This document shows, in pieces, positions 1-9,935 of a stretch of 46,168 nucleotides of DNA (the first letter of the stretch is position 1; each line of letters begins with the position of its first letter). The DNA lies in the NCBI GenBank assembly GCA_945869195.1, contig CAMBNV010000011.1, positions 1-46,168 of the forward strand, given 5' to 3'. Origin of the DNA: Gemmatimonas phototrophica. Its GTDB lineage: Bacteria; Gemmatimonadota; Gemmatimonadetes; Gemmatimonadales; Gemmatimonadaceae. A program made the translations under genes and the position numbers. Below the pieces are notes generated by a model. It was given only the letters and a program-made list of their open reading frames with translations. It searched no databases and was not told where the DNA came from.

Positions 1-19
1 CCCCCCCCCCCCCCCCCCC
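1..19. repeat. Poly-C homopolymer at window edge
   Basis: The first 19 bases are all C, followed by a short CT run. It lies 33 bases beyond the stop of the first gene. A run this long at the very edge may be a contig end or a sequencing artefact as easily as a real tract. Confidence 0.7.
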
Positions 20-52
20 TCTCTCTGTCACCCTGCTGCTTTCAGGGCTGCT

Positions 53-3049
53 TCAGCGCCCAGCGCTGAGATCGTTCCAGTGCAGGATCGAGTTGAAGCC
101 GAGGAAGAAGGTGCCGTGCGTCTGCCACCGCCAGAACGGGCGGATGCCGAACATCACGACATGGCCGGCCCCGAGTGGCGCATCGACCACCTGGGCCCGG
201 TTCGCGAGGGTCTCGCCGGCGGAGAGTGATCCAGAGAGGAGCATGTCCGCCGCGCTCGCAGGGAAGCTCATGACCACGCGCGGCCTTGTGTTCGCGACGG
301 CTGCAGCGCGGGTACCTGCGGCGGCAGGGGGACCCGCCGCCGCAGCCGCAGCACCACCACCACCAGCCGCCGCTCCAGCAGCACCCGGGGCACCACCAGC
401 ACGCGCACCACCGGCACCACCAGGACCACGTGCGCCACCAGCAGCTGCGCCCCGCGGCATGTCATCGACCGCGTTCCAATCCCACGGCGAGAGCGTGAGT
501 GGATTGGCCATCGGTGTGGTGTTCTGCCCCTGCGGGGCGCCAGCACCACCACCACCACCACCCCCACCACCGCCACCGAAGCCGCCGGCTCCACCGGCGG
601 CCACGTTCATCACCGGCGCCTGATTGAAGTACACCGGCACCTGTGCCGAATAGCCGTACGCGATCGGGCTGGTCCGGTCCGTGACGATACCGCGCATCAC
701 CGAGCCGCGCGCGAAGAGTGCGGCCGGCTCCTCGATCGTGATCCCGGTCGTGATCTTGTATTCAGGGAAGATGGTGACTGTCGAGCCCTCGGTGATCAGC
801 GTTCCACCGGCCTCGACGAACTTCTTGAGCTCCATCAGCCCGTCGAAGCCCATGCCGCCGCGAATATCAGCCGACTCGTCGATCCCGCCGAGGTTCGGCG
901 TGTCGGCGGTCCGCTGGTACGGGAGTGGCGTCGTACCGGTCATGGCGATGCCGTTCACCTGCGATTCGGCGGTGCCACCCACGTGCGGGAAGATGATCAC
1001 GTCGTACTTGGCGCGAAGATTTCCGTCGCGGAGCTTCTGGTCGGCGAAATAGGTGTAGGGTACGCCGTACGTATCGAGCGCGGCGCGTACCCACCCCTCG
1101 TCCTGCGTGCGCTGCCAGCTGTGCACGTACCCGATGCGCGGTAGGTCGAGGTCGTGCTGTTTGACGGCCGGGGCGGTAGCCATCGCCACGCCCGTCAGGC
1201 CGAGCTCGGTGAGCACGGTGCCCAGTCGGGCGGCGGCCGCGTTCGCGATGATGAACGATCCCGCCCGGAACTTAAGCCCCGCGACTTCGAAGTCCGCCTC
1301 GGCGGCCGTCATCGGCACGTCCTTCAGGCGGACCCGCATCGTCATAAGGTTGTTGTCGGTCGTGTGATCGACCACGACCACGGGGCCGCTGCCTTCGATG
1401 CCGCCCGCCGCGCGTGCAGGTGCGGCCAGCCTGGTCATTTTTTGGCCAAAGACCATCGAGTCGGTGATCGTGTTGATCACGACGTTGCGCATGAGCTGGA
1501 AGGTCCAGCCAGTGTCGTCGTACGGGCGCGGGTTGGCGACCGGGTAGTTCTGCACCGCGAAGTACATCTCGGCCATCGTGCGGTACGGCTGATCGCCCCG
1601 CACCAGGTAGTCGCCCTTCTGCACCGTGACGCTGCCGGCCGTGAAGGTCGCATCGGCCAGATGAATCTCGAGGCCCTGCCGGAAGAGCTCATTCACCGCA
1701 GCGACGGCGTCAGCACGGCGACGCTGCCCGGCGGGGATGACCCAGGCGTTGGTCGGGCCGGCGCGGCCACGATCGACCGAGCGCTTGTTCTTAAGCCAGT
1801 AGTTCTCGAGGTACATCTTGCGGTTCTTCGCAAAGTGGTCGAGGGTGAAGAGCACCCCCGATTCACTGATGTTCACCGAGTTCCGAGGGCCCCACTTGAT
1901 CAGCGGGAGCGGCGGGTTCGGCCGGAACCACTCGCGGCTCGTCGTCTGGGCGCCAACGCGTAGGCTGTCGTTGTTGTCGGGTCCGTAGCTCTGCACTTCG
2001 TAAAAGCGCCCGATCGCGTTGCGGGTGTGCGCGGCGAAGAAGAGGTAGTTGGGCGTCCATCCGTCGTAGAAGCCATAAGTCCAGACCCCGGGCACGCCGC
2101 GCTTGGTCATCTCCATGACGTCGGCCTGCGCCATCGTCCACCACTCGGTCACGGTGATCGGGTCGATCGCTTCGTTGTACGGACCGGTCCCGGTGGAGGT
2201 GTAGAGGTACGACACCGACTCGTGCAGGTCGTGCATGACCTGCGGCGTCCAGTTGAGGAACTCGCGGTTGATGTTGCGCGTGAGCGCGAGGAACTGTCCC
2301 ATGCCGTCGCGGTTGTTGTCGTGCGCGACGTACTTGCCCCAGTACATGAGCGGCAGCCGAGCCTCGCCGGTGGGGCGCTTCTTGTTGAAATAGTAGGTGT
2401 CGACCTGACGTTCACGGCCATCCACCTCGAGCACCGGCGTGATGAAGGTGATCACGTTCGAGCGGATGTTGTTGTAGAACGCGTTCTCGGTCACCGCGAG
2501 GCGGTACGCGAGCTCCATGAGCATCTCGGGGCCGCCCGTCTCGCCGGAGTGCAATCCGCTGGTGAGCCAGTAGATCGGCTTGGCGGTGTTGAGCAGCTGC
2601 TGCGCGCGCGCCGGAGAGGTTTTCCGCGAGTCGGTCAGTTCGTTGAGGTACCCCTTGAACTTGTCGAGATCGCGAATCGTCGCCGCGTCGGCGACCGCGA
2701 GCACGTACATATCGCGGCCCTCTTCGGACTGACCGATCTTCCAGACCTTTACGCGGTCGGAGGCAGCGTCGAGCGCCTCATAGTAGCGATGGATGTCCTT
2801 CGCATACGTCAGCTCCCCCGGGGTGCCGACGATACGCCCGAGAAACTTGAGCGGGGTGGGCACGGTGGACGACGCCGGCATGTCGGCCACGAGCTCCGTG
2901 GAGATGCGCGGGTCGCGCAGATGCTCCTTGATCTTGGCCGTGTACTCGCGGTCGATGGCCTGGCCCTGGGCGGCCAGCGGCCGGGCGGACGACGCGACGC
3001 AGAGCAGCGCGGCAACAGGAAGAACGCGGAAGAGCATGGATCGCATCAT
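53..3049 (-). CDS. Secreted M14-family zinc carboxypeptidase
   Basis: 998 residues. Predicted secreted metallopeptidase that would trim C-terminal residues from peptides in the periplasm or outside the cell. A signal peptide with cleavage near A-A-Q (residues 25-30) is followed by the M14 fold; the zinc motif H-S-G-E is at residues 167-170 and an H-D-L-H-E-S segment lies about 100 residues on. The last 400 residues include a segment resembling a glutamine-amidotransferase-like fold, then a long Gly/Ala tract before the C-terminus. The start is supported by GGAG eight bases upstream. The protein is far longer than classical M14 enzymes (about 300-400 residues), but long forms are known in soil bacteria. 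Family assignment is firm; the substrate is unknown. Confidence 0.88.
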   Translation of the reverse strand: MMRSMLFRVLPVAALLCVASSARPLAAQGQAIDREYTAKIKEHLRDPRISTELVADMPASSTVPTPLKFLGRIVGTPGELTYAKDIHRYYEALDAASDRVKVWKIGQSEEGRDMYVLAVADAATIRDLDKFKGYLNELTDSRKTSPARAQQLLNTAKPIYWLTSGLHSGETGGPEMLMELAYRLAVTENAFYNNIRSNVITFITPVLEVDGRERQVDTYYFNKKRPTGEARLPLMYWGKYVAHDNNRDGMGQFLALTRNINREFLNWTPQVMHDLHESVSYLYTSTGTGPYNEAIDPITVTEWWTMAQADVMEMTKRGVPGVWTYGFYDGWTPNYLFFAAHTRNAIGRFYEVQSYGPDNNDSLRVGAQTTSREWFRPNPPLPLIKWGPRNSVNISESGVLFTLDHFAKNRKMYLENYWLKNKRSVDRGRAGPTNAWVIPAGQRRRADAVAAVNELFRQGLEIHLADATFTAGSVTVQKGDYLVRGDQPYRTMAEMYFAVQNYPVANPRPYDDTGWTFQLMRNVVINTITDSMVFGQKMTRLAAPARAAGGIEGSGPVVVVDHTTDNNLMTMRVRLKDVPMTAAEADFEVAGLKFRAGSFIIANAAAARLGTVLTELGLTGVAMATAPAVKQHDLDLPRIGYVHSWQRTQDEGWVRAALDTYGVPYTYFADQKLRDGNLRAKYDVIIFPHVGGTAESQVNGIAMTGTTPLPYQRTADTPNLGGIDESADIRGGMGFDGLMELKKFVEAGGTLITEGSTVTIFPEYKITTGITIEEPAALFARGSVMRGIVTDRTSPIAYGYSAQVPVYFNQAPVMNVAAGGAGGFGGGGGGGGGGGAGAPQGQNTTPMANPLTLSPWDWNAVDDMPRGAAAGGARGPGGAGGARAGGAPGAAGAAAGGGGAAAAAAGPPAAAGTRAAAVANTRPRVVMSFPASAADMLLSGSLSAGETLANRAQVVDAPLGAGHVVMFGIRPFWRWQTHGTFFLGFNSILHWNDLSAGR
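300..610 (-). repeat. Low-complexity Gly/Ala coding tract
   Basis: Within the M14 gene, GGN and GCN codons pile up (plus strand: CCA/CCG/CCC and GCA/GCC runs), encoding a glycine run of eleven and then alternating Ala/Gly/Pro stretches. The frame stays open throughout, so it is translated as a flexible linker. Such triplet-rich DNA is prone to slippage and to assembly error. Confidence 0.8.
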
Positions 3050-3304
3050 GCGACGGACTCCGATGGGTGGGAACGAGGCCTAAATGGGCCTGCAGTCGAT
3101 ACGCGACTGGCACGTGGGGCGTTGGGCGTTGGCGCGCGGCGCTGCGCCGGTCCGGGAGGGGTCAGGGTCACCCGCTCCGCTGCGACCGATTCGATGCGGG
3201 TACGCGAGCAAAATACCGGGAAGAATCGGTCCTGCGCATGAGGGGCGGGTAGAGGTGGCGGGGACCGCGATATTCGCACGCCGCGGCACCGCGCGGCAAG
3301 GCGC

Positions 3305-4615
3305 TCAGGCGCGTAACCGTTCCTGCATCCGCTGCATGTCGCCGCCGGTGGTCCGCGCCGCCGCAAAGAGCGCCGCCGCCGTACTCAGGAGTGCGACCGG
3401 AATTACGTACATGGCCGCATGCAGACCAGCGGCCCTGAACGGTTCTGAGAGCGTCGTGGCGCCCGCCGCGTGCATGGCGGTCTGCGCCATGCGATCGCTG
3501 AGCCAGCCGACGACCACTGGCCCAAAGCTGGCCCCCAACACATACATCGCGAAGAAATACAACGCGACGGCGGCGCCGCGCAGTCGGGGCTCGACGACGT
3601 CCTGGATGGCGCTGTATACCGAGGCGTAGTAGATGTACGTGGTGACCGTCATGACGCTGATGAGCACGGCGTAAAGGGCGACGCCACCCTTCGGTTGTTC
3701 GAGCGCGAGATACGCGCAGGGTGCTGCGATCAAAAAGCCGCCCGCCGCGAGGAGCAATCGGCCGTTCGGTCGCCACTCGCGCATCCGATCGCCCAGCACC
3801 CCGCCGATCAAGAGTCCCACGAGGCCGACAAGCCCGAGCGAGACCGCGGAGACCTGTCCCGCCTCACGCAGGCCGAGCCCGTGGTACCGCATCAGGAACG
3901 CCGTGTTGAACTGGCTCGTTGCGTAGGCGTGAAAGTTGAAGGTGGCGCCGGAGAGCACGATCCACCGCAGCGTACGAATGCTGGCGAGGTCACGGTAGGG
4001 TGTCTTGGTCACCACCGACTGGGTTTCGGACGGACCCTCGGTGGCCCCGCGCCGCGGCTCCTTCAGGCGAAGCGCAACCGCGGCCATCAGGAGACCGGGC
4101 ACGCAGGCCACGAAGTACACCGCCCGCCATCCCCACGCCTCGGCAATCGCACCGGCCAGCATATACGCGCTGAAGATCCCGAGAGGCAGACCCGCCATGA
4201 AGAGGGCCAGGGCGCGCGACCGATGCGCGGGCGGAAAGTAGTCGCCGATCAGTGACTGGCCGGCCGGCGCATAGACCGCTTCGCCAAGTCCAACCCCAAT
4301 CCGCGTCACCAGCAGGGAGGTAAAGTTCCACGCCAGGCCCGATGCCGCGGTGAGCAGGCTCCAGAACGCCACGCCCGCTGCGGCAAGTCGCGTTCTATTG
4401 TGCGTGTCGGCGAGCCGACCCAGCGGCAATCCCACGATGGCGTACGCGAGTGTGAAGATCGTGGCGGTCCAGCCGATCTGCTGATCGCTGAGTCCGAACT
4501 CGATCCGCACCGGTTCGACGAGCGCCGCGGCGAGCATCCGGTCGAAGAAGTTCAGCAGATTGATGGTGAACAGCACCCAGAGGGCAACTCGGGCGTCCCG
4601 CGGTGACACGGTCAT
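3305..4615 (-). CDS. MFS transporter (spinster-like)
   Basis: 436 residues, about twelve hydrophobic helices. The N-terminal half carries the MFS signature around L-P-L-G-R-L-A-D-T-H-N-R after helix 2, and N-F-F-D-R-M in helix 1, as in the spinster-like and hexuronate-type sugar or organic-anion transporters. A second, weaker loop motif (G-G-V-L-G-D-R-M-R) follows helix 8. An upstream in-frame ATG exists at 4633, but the start at 4615 has GGAG eight bases ahead and gives a normal N-terminus. No neighbour reveals the substrate. Confidence 0.85.
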   Translation of the reverse strand: MTVSPRDARVALWVLFTINLLNFFDRMLAAALVEPVRIEFGLSDQQIGWTATIFTLAYAIVGLPLGRLADTHNRTRLAAAGVAFWSLLTAASGLAWNFTSLLVTRIGVGLGEAVYAPAGQSLIGDYFPPAHRSRALALFMAGLPLGIFSAYMLAGAIAEAWGWRAVYFVACVPGLLMAAVALRLKEPRRGATEGPSETQSVVTKTPYRDLASIRTLRWIVLSGATFNFHAYATSQFNTAFLMRYHGLGLREAGQVSAVSLGLVGLVGLLIGGVLGDRMREWRPNGRLLLAAGGFLIAAPCAYLALEQPKGGVALYAVLISVMTVTTYIYYASVYSAIQDVVEPRLRGAAVALYFFAMYVLGASFGPVVVGWLSDRMAQTAMHAAGATTLSEPFRAAGLHAAMYVIPVALLSTAAALFAAARTTGGDMQRMQERLRA

Positions 4616-4679
4616 GCGGTGGCTCCGGCGCAACGTCTAGGTGAGTCGAGAACGACAGGACGTAGGGGACGTCCAGCTG

Positions 4680-5042
4680 CTACGAGATGAGCGACCCGAG
4701 CGCGAGTCCGAGCGCGGCGAAGAGGAGCAGGACAAAGGCCGCAATGCCCGTCACTGAGGCGACGCCCTGGAGCGCGCGCCAGAGCGAGGCCGGTGGAATG
4801 CGGTCCGGCCATTCGCGCTGCTGGAGCCGGCGCTCTGCAATCGCCCAGCTGCCATACGAAAGAAAGCAGAGGGCAGCGGCGGCTAGCACGACCCACCCAC
4901 GCGGTTGCGCCCAGACCGCCGCGGCGAGCACCAGAGCGCCGCCCACGAGATCGATAAACAGCCGCTCTAGCGGCGTAGCACGCGCCCGCGCACTGAGGAG
5001 CTCGGACAGACTGGCGTTTCCGGGCAACTCTTCGTCGTCCAT
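4680..5042 (-). CDS. Small integral membrane protein, unknown
   Basis: 120 residues. An acidic N-terminal stretch is followed by an amphipathic segment and three likely membrane helices (about residues 30-50, 52-68 and 95-118) separated by a charged loop rich in Arg/Glu. I do not recognise the family. It lies 64 bases beyond the MFS start and 60 bases from the stop of pntB, on the same strand as both, so it could be cotranscribed with the transhydrogenase genes. Confidence 0.6.
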   Translation of the reverse strand: MDDEELPGNASLSELLSARARATPLERLFIDLVGGALVLAAAVWAQPRGWVVLAAAALCFLSYGSWAIAERRLQQREWPDRIPPASLWRALQGVASVTGIAAFVLLLFAALGLALGSLIS

Positions 5043-5102
5043 GCTTCGCTCCTTGGCTGATGGGACCGTTCCCGGTCGATCGCCGCCCTTATCGCCCGGG
5101 CA

Positions 5103-6497
5103 TCACCCGGCCAGCAACTTCAGGATCGCCTCTACCGACGACTTGGCGTCCCCGTACAACATGCGCGTCTTGGGCTTGAAGAAAAGCGGGTTTTCCACGC
5201 CGGCGTAGCCGGCGCCGCGTCCGCGCTTGAACACAATGCAGCTCTCTGCCTCCCAGACCGGAAGGACCGGCATCCCGGCGATAGCGCTGGCGGGATCGTC
5301 GAGTGCGCTCGGGTTCACGATGTCGTTTGCCCCGATCACAAGCACCAGATCGGTTTTCTCGAAGTCCTGATTGATCTCATCCATCTCGAGGACGATGTCG
5401 TACGGGAGGTTGGCTTCGGCGAGGAGGACGTTCATATGGCCGGGAAGCCGGCCCGCGACGGGGTGAATCGCGAAGCGCACCTGCGTGTTGCGCTTGCGCA
5501 GGAGATCGACGATCTCGCGCACGGGATGCTGCGCCTGGGCGACCGCCATCCCGTAACCGGGCACGATGATCACCGACTGCGCTTCTTTCAGGAGCTCAAC
5601 GACCTCCTCTGCCGTTGTCGCGACCATCTCGCCTTCCATCACGACACCGCCCACCGCGGCGGCCCCTTCTTCGGCGCCAAAGCCGCCCAGGATGACGGAG
5701 ACGAACGACCGATTCATTGCCTTGCACATGATGTAGCTGAGGATCGCGCCGGACGATCCCACGAGGGCGCCGGTGATGATCAGCAGGTCATTCGAGAGCA
5801 TGAAGCCGGCCGCAGACGCCGCCCACCCCGAATAACTATTGAGCATCGAGACGACCACGGGCATGTCCGCACCGCCGATCGCCATCACGAGGTGGATACC
5901 GATCAGCCCCGAGACGACCGTCACCGCGAGAATCGCCGGAAGCGACGGGGGTCCCCCGCCCACGAAGACCACGCCGAGCCAGACGCAGGTGAAGATCATC
6001 GCGAGGTTGAGCAGGTGCCGCCCCGGGAGCAGCAACGGGCGGCTCCCGATCACGCCCTGCAGCTTCCCCCAGGCAATCACCGATCCGCTGAAGGTCAATG
6101 CACCAATGAAGACGCCGAGAAAGGTCTCGATGCCATGAATGGTGTGCTCGGCGCCAACGCGCGTGGTCCCAGGGTGCAAGTGATTGCTGATGCCGACCAG
6201 CACGGCGGCGGCCCCGACGAAGCTGTGCAGGATGGCGACCAGCTGCGGCATCGCGGTCATCGAGACGCGCATCGCCACGACGGCGCCAATGAGACCCGCG
6301 ATCAACACCGCCCCAATGACAATCGGAGACGTGGCGAGGCCGACCTGAATCGCCACGGCGAGCACGGCGATGATCATGCCGAGCGCGCCGAACAGGTTGC
6401 CGCGTCGCGCAGTCTCCGGGTGCGAGAGCCCCTTGAGGCTCATGATGAACAGCACGCCGGCGCTGAGGTAGGAGGTGGCGAGAAGAGAGGGGCTCAC
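5103..6497 (-). CDS. pntB: NAD(P) transhydrogenase subunit beta
   Basis: 464 residues, the usual length for PntB. Together with PntA it moves protons across the inner membrane while transferring hydride between NADH and NADP+, supplying NADPH. The first ~270 residues are a block of membrane helices; the C-terminal third is the NADP-binding domain III, with [10 protein letters not shown] and G-A-N-D-I-V-N-P signatures. It starts with GTG and overlaps the pntA stop by four bases (GTGA), implying translational coupling and 1:1 expression. Confidence 0.96.
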   Translation of the reverse strand: MSPSLLATSYLSAGVLFIMSLKGLSHPETARRGNLFGALGMIIAVLAVAIQVGLATSPIVIGAVLIAGLIGAVVAMRVSMTAMPQLVAILHSFVGAAAVLVGISNHLHPGTTRVGAEHTIHGIETFLGVFIGALTFSGSVIAWGKLQGVIGSRPLLLPGRHLLNLAMIFTCVWLGVVFVGGGPPSLPAILAVTVVSGLIGIHLVMAIGGADMPVVVSMLNSYSGWAASAAGFMLSNDLLIITGALVGSSGAILSYIMCKAMNRSFVSVILGGFGAEEGAAAVGGVVMEGEMVATTAEEVVELLKEAQSVIIVPGYGMAVAQAQHPVREIVDLLRKRNTQVRFAIHPVAGRLPGHMNVLLAEANLPYDIVLEMDEINQDFEKTDLVLVIGANDIVNPSALDDPASAIAGMPVLPVWEAESCIVFKRGRGAGYAGVENPLFFKPKTRMLYGDAKSSVEAILKLLAG

Positions 6498-8023
6498 CGG
6501 TGGAACATCCTCAGCATGCGCTGCGTAACGAGAAACCCACCGGCCACATTAATGGTGGCGAGCAGGATGGCGAGAATGCCGAGGATGCTCGCCGCCGAGC
6601 TGCCATTGACCTGCAGCATTCCACCGATCACGATGATGCCGCTGATTGCGTTGGTCACGCTCATGAGCGGTGTGTGCAGGGCCGGCGTCACGCTCCAGAC
6701 CACCTGGTACCCGATAAAGCAGGCCAGGACGAAGACCGTGAAATGCGTCAGAAAGGCGGGCGGCGCGCTGAGGCCGAGGCCGAGCAGTGCGAGGCCCGCG
6801 AGCAGTAGCCCAATCCGCGTGGAGAGCGACATCGTCGTCGCGGTCGCCGGACCATGGCCCTCGCCGCGAGCGCGCTTTGCCGCGGGCGGGGTGAGGGGCG
6901 CGGGTCTGGCGGTCGGCATCGGCGCCGGCCAGGTCAACGTGCCCCCTCGGAGCACCGTCATCGGCCGCACAACGTCATTCGTCTCGCTGATCGCGAACTC
7001 TGCCGCCCCACCCATCTCCTCGAGGAGGTGGACGATATTCGTGGCGTAGAGCGTGGAGGCCTGCAGCGACATCCGCGACGGGAGGTCGGTGTACCCGATC
7101 ACCGTCACCCCATGCACGACGACCGCCTCGCCCGGCTTGGTGAGTTCGCAGTTGCCACTCTGCTCGGCGGCGAGGTCGACGACCACCGACCCCCGCTTCA
7201 TCGAGGCGACCATCTGGGCCGTGATTAGGATCGGTGCGCGCTGGCCCGGTATCAGTGCGGTCGTGACGATGATGTCCACTTCCTTGGCTTGCGCGGCGAA
7301 CAGCTCCATCTCGGCGGCGATGTACGCCGGACTCATCTCCTTAGCATAGCCGCCGCTTCCGCTGCCGTCCTCGGCGACCTGCACCTCGAGGAACTCGGCG
7401 CCCATCGACGCCACCTGATCCTTCACCGCGGCGCGCGTGTCGAACGCTCGCACGATCGCACCGAGTGCGCGCGCGGCACCGATCGCCGCGAGACCGGCCA
7501 CGCCTGCGCCGATCACCAACACCCGGCAGGGATGGATCTTGCCGGCCGCCGTGGACTGCCCGCGGAGCGGCCGTTGCATGACATGCACCGCCTCGATCAC
7601 CGCCCGATACCCCGACAGGTTACCCATGGACGAGAGCGCGTCGACCTTCTGCGCGCGCGTGATCCGCGGCACCTGGTCCATCGCGAGCGCATTCACCTGC
7701 CGCGCCGCGAGCGCGGAGACGAGTGCCGTGTTGAATGCCGGCTGCAGATAGCTGATGAGCGTCTGGCCGGGGGTCAGTCGTGCCACCTCGATGTCGTTCG
7801 GGGCACGTACCTTGGCGATGATCTCCGCCGTCCAGGTGGCGGCGCACTCCGCGATCGTGGCGCCGGCCTCGGCGTATGAGGCGTCGTCAAACCCTGCAGA
7901 GAGTCCGGCGTCCTGCTCGATGATCACGTCGAAGCCGAGCTTCCTCAGCTTCTTGACCGAGTCGGGGGTCGCGGCAACGCGCCGCTCACCCGGCAGACTC
8001 TCCTTGGGCACTCCAACTTTCAT
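6494..8023 (-). CDS. pntA: NAD(P) transhydrogenase subunit alpha (fused)
   Basis: 509 residues. Residues 1 to about 370 form the NAD(H)-binding domain I related to alanine dehydrogenase, with the Rossmann motif G-A-G-V-A-G-L-A-A; a basic Ala/Pro-rich linker leads to four C-terminal membrane helices (the PntAB part). This is the E. coli-like fused arrangement, not the split PntAA/PntAB seen in many other bacteria. Two ATGs are possible: the first (8029) abuts a GAGG, while the second (8023) has that GAGG at normal spacing and begins M-K-V-G-V-P-K-E, the family's usual N-terminus, so I chose 8023. First gene of the pntA-pntB pair. Confidence 0.95.
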   Translation of the reverse strand: MKVGVPKESLPGERRVAATPDSVKKLRKLGFDVIIEQDAGLSAGFDDASYAEAGATIAECAATWTAEIIAKVRAPNDIEVARLTPGQTLISYLQPAFNTALVSALAARQVNALAMDQVPRITRAQKVDALSSMGNLSGYRAVIEAVHVMQRPLRGQSTAAGKIHPCRVLVIGAGVAGLAAIGAARALGAIVRAFDTRAAVKDQVASMGAEFLEVQVAEDGSGSGGYAKEMSPAYIAAEMELFAAQAKEVDIIVTTALIPGQRAPILITAQMVASMKRGSVVVDLAAEQSGNCELTKPGEAVVVHGVTVIGYTDLPSRMSLQASTLYATNIVHLLEEMGGAAEFAISETNDVVRPMTVLRGGTLTWPAPMPTARPAPLTPPAAKRARGEGHGPATATTMSLSTRIGLLLAGLALLGLGLSAPPAFLTHFTVFVLACFIGYQVVWSVTPALHTPLMSVTNAISGIIVIGGMLQVNGSSAASILGILAILLATINVAGGFLVTQRMLRMFHR

Positions 8024-8103
8024 TGTCATCCTCGTGAACGATTCTCCCGCTGCGCGTCGAGTGGTTCCGGCAGATCTGACACGCTAGGAATCTCGGCGAT
8101 GCG

Positions 8104-8225
8104 TCAGGCAGACGGTACCCACCACCCGGCAAAGATCGAGAACTTCCCAGTGGAGAGTATCTCCTCGTCCCGGATCGTGGGCGTGAGCGCTGGGTCCCAG
8201 ATGGCGATCTCGGGATCTGCGCCAC
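8104..8225 (-). pseudogene. C-terminal remnant of a cyclic amidohydrolase
   Basis: Directly after the nucleotidase stop, a different frame encodes about 40 residues containing G-A-D-P-E-I-A-I-W-D-P and T-I-R-D-E-E, ending F-A-G-W-W and a stop. This resembles the C-terminal strand region of dihydropyrimidinase/hydantoinase-type amidohydrolases (typical form: G-x-D-A-D-I-V-I-W-D-P). No start codon or upstream part of such a gene exists here. I read it as the scar of a deletion that fused the remnant to the nucleotidase end. Short, so only moderately sure. Confidence 0.45.
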
Positions 8226-9806
8226 TCAGCGCGCGATGAGTCGCCCCGCGGCCGGCGGCGAAATCACCTTCGCGCGCCGTACATGCTCGAGCACCAACTC
8301 GCTGAGGACTGAATCGCGGGCGACGACCGGCGCCCCCACGAAGGCGGCGTACCCGTCTCCCCCTTCCGCGAGGAAGCTGTTCGTCGTCACCCGATACCGC
8401 CGCTCCGGCTCGAGTGGCGCCCCGCCGATCTCCACGCGCAGCACCCGCGAGCCCTCCGGACGCGAGCGGTCCCATTCGGCGCGGAGTCCGGAGACCTGCA
8501 CCATCCCCGCCTCGAGCGAGCACCCTTGTTCGAGCACGGCGAGGATCGCGCCGCCGCGCATGTCGAGCGTCACCGAGTCGTTGAGGAACGGCAGTGCGTT
8601 CAGCACATGGCCGCGGTCGAGCGGGCCCTCGGGGAGGTCGGCGCGCAGGCCCCCGGCATTAGTGAAGGCGACGTCGGCCCGCGCCTTCTCGCGCATGACA
8701 TCGGTGCAAAACGATCCCAGCGACGACTCGGCGTGGTATTGCCTGACGAAGCGCTGCGCCGCGCGCCCGACCGGAGGCCCGATCTGGTCGGCGACACGAG
8801 CGCGGTACCGCGCCACACGCGCCACGATGCTCGGATGCGGCACGATCTCGTCGCTCCACACCTTGAGGAGCGTGACGTCATGGCCCACCACCTTGCCACC
8901 ATCGAGCGAGAGCCGCACGCGTCCGAGTCGCGTGCCGTAGCCGTATGTTTGCGTGATGATTGTTCCCGTATCGGGATGCACCAACGGCGCGTCGAGCCCG
9001 TGGTGTGAGTGCGCCGCGATGTAGAGGTCGATCCCCGGGACCGCGCCACAGAACGCGATATCCTCGTCCATCGCGCGCTGCACCAAAGGCTCGTGCTCAG
9101 CGTCGCTCTGCATGGGGCCCGGGAGGCCCTGATGCCCCAGCACCACGATCACATCCACCTGATCCCGGAGCACACGGAGGCTGGCACGCACCTCCGCGAC
9201 CGGGTCGGTGAACTCGAGCTCAACCACCTTGGAAGGCATGATCGTTCGGGTGGCGGCCTTGCTCCCCATCACCCCGATCACGCCGAGTCGCACACCATCG
9301 CGCTCGAGGATTGAATAGGGGCGCGTGAACCGGATTCCAGAGCCCTTGTAGCGGACGTTGCAGCAGATCACCGGGAACGGGACGCGCGCCATTCCGCGTT
9401 CGAGTACCTGCCAGCCGTAGTCGAACTCGTGATTCCCCACACTCATCGCGTCGTAGCGCATGAGCATCATCATCTCCCAGAGCGCCTCACCCTCGGTGAG
9501 CTTGGAGAGTGTGCCGGTGAACATGTCACCCGAGTCGAGGAGGAAGGCGGTGCCCGCGGCCGCCCGTTCGCGCTCCACGAGTGTGGCGAGCTGGGCCGCG
9601 CCCCCAATCCGTGGCGCGCCCGGCAGCCAGTAGGCCGGGGTGGGATCGAAGGCGCTGTGGAAGTCGTTCGTATAGAGGATGGTGACGTCGCGTGCGATCG
9701 CGCTCTGGCGGCCGTTGCGTCCGGAGCGCTCGCTCAACGGGCCGCGCCCCGCGATCGGAACCGCCGCAAGCATCTTGGTGAACTCGAGTCTTGAAATCGA
9801 TGTCAT
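8226..9806 (-). CDS. UshA-type 5'-nucleotidase / metallophosphoesterase
   Basis: 526 residues. Probably hydrolyses nucleotides or related phosphoesters outside the cytoplasm. The calcineurin-like domain carries all metal-ligand blocks in order: T-N-D-F-H (D-x-H), D-S-G-D-M-F-T-G, V-G-N-H-E-F-D-Y-G, L-G-H-Q-G and A-A-H-S-H-H-G. The C-terminal 5'-nucleotidase domain follows, with F-T-N-A-G-G-L-R and F-L-N-D-S-V. The N-terminus is weakly hydrophobic with L-E-F-T-K before it, so secretion (possibly Tat-like) is plausible but not clear. Monocistronic by spacing. Compare the degenerate relative at 27423-30326. Confidence 0.9.
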   Translation of the reverse strand: MTSISRLEFTKMLAAVPIAGRGPLSERSGRNGRQSAIARDVTILYTNDFHSAFDPTPAYWLPGAPRIGGAAQLATLVERERAAAGTAFLLDSGDMFTGTLSKLTEGEALWEMMMLMRYDAMSVGNHEFDYGWQVLERGMARVPFPVICCNVRYKGSGIRFTRPYSILERDGVRLGVIGVMGSKAATRTIMPSKVVELEFTDPVAEVRASLRVLRDQVDVIVVLGHQGLPGPMQSDAEHEPLVQRAMDEDIAFCGAVPGIDLYIAAHSHHGLDAPLVHPDTGTIITQTYGYGTRLGRVRLSLDGGKVVGHDVTLLKVWSDEIVPHPSIVARVARYRARVADQIGPPVGRAAQRFVRQYHAESSLGSFCTDVMREKARADVAFTNAGGLRADLPEGPLDRGHVLNALPFLNDSVTLDMRGGAILAVLEQGCSLEAGMVQVSGLRAEWDRSRPEGSRVLRVEIGGAPLEPERRYRVTTNSFLAEGGDGYAAFVGAPVVARDSVLSELVLEHVRRAKVISPPAAGRLIAR

Positions 9807-9935
9807 TCGGAGAACATAGCCTCACTATGAGCCACAATGGGACGACGCAAGCCGCTGTACCTGATCAGCGCGGCTCTCTCGGTTCCTGGGCCTGGGAGGG
9901 CGAGTCGGGGCTGATGCAGTGGCACAAACCGACCG

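Noticed and set aside
93-623. Pro/Ala-rich 176-residue rightward protein
   Set aside because: It is the antisense shadow of the Gly/Ala tract in the M14 gene.
5436-7049. 537-residue rightward open frame over pntA-pntB
   Set aside because: Composition (His/Arg/Asp-rich) is typical of a shadow frame and both transhydrogenase genes are certain.
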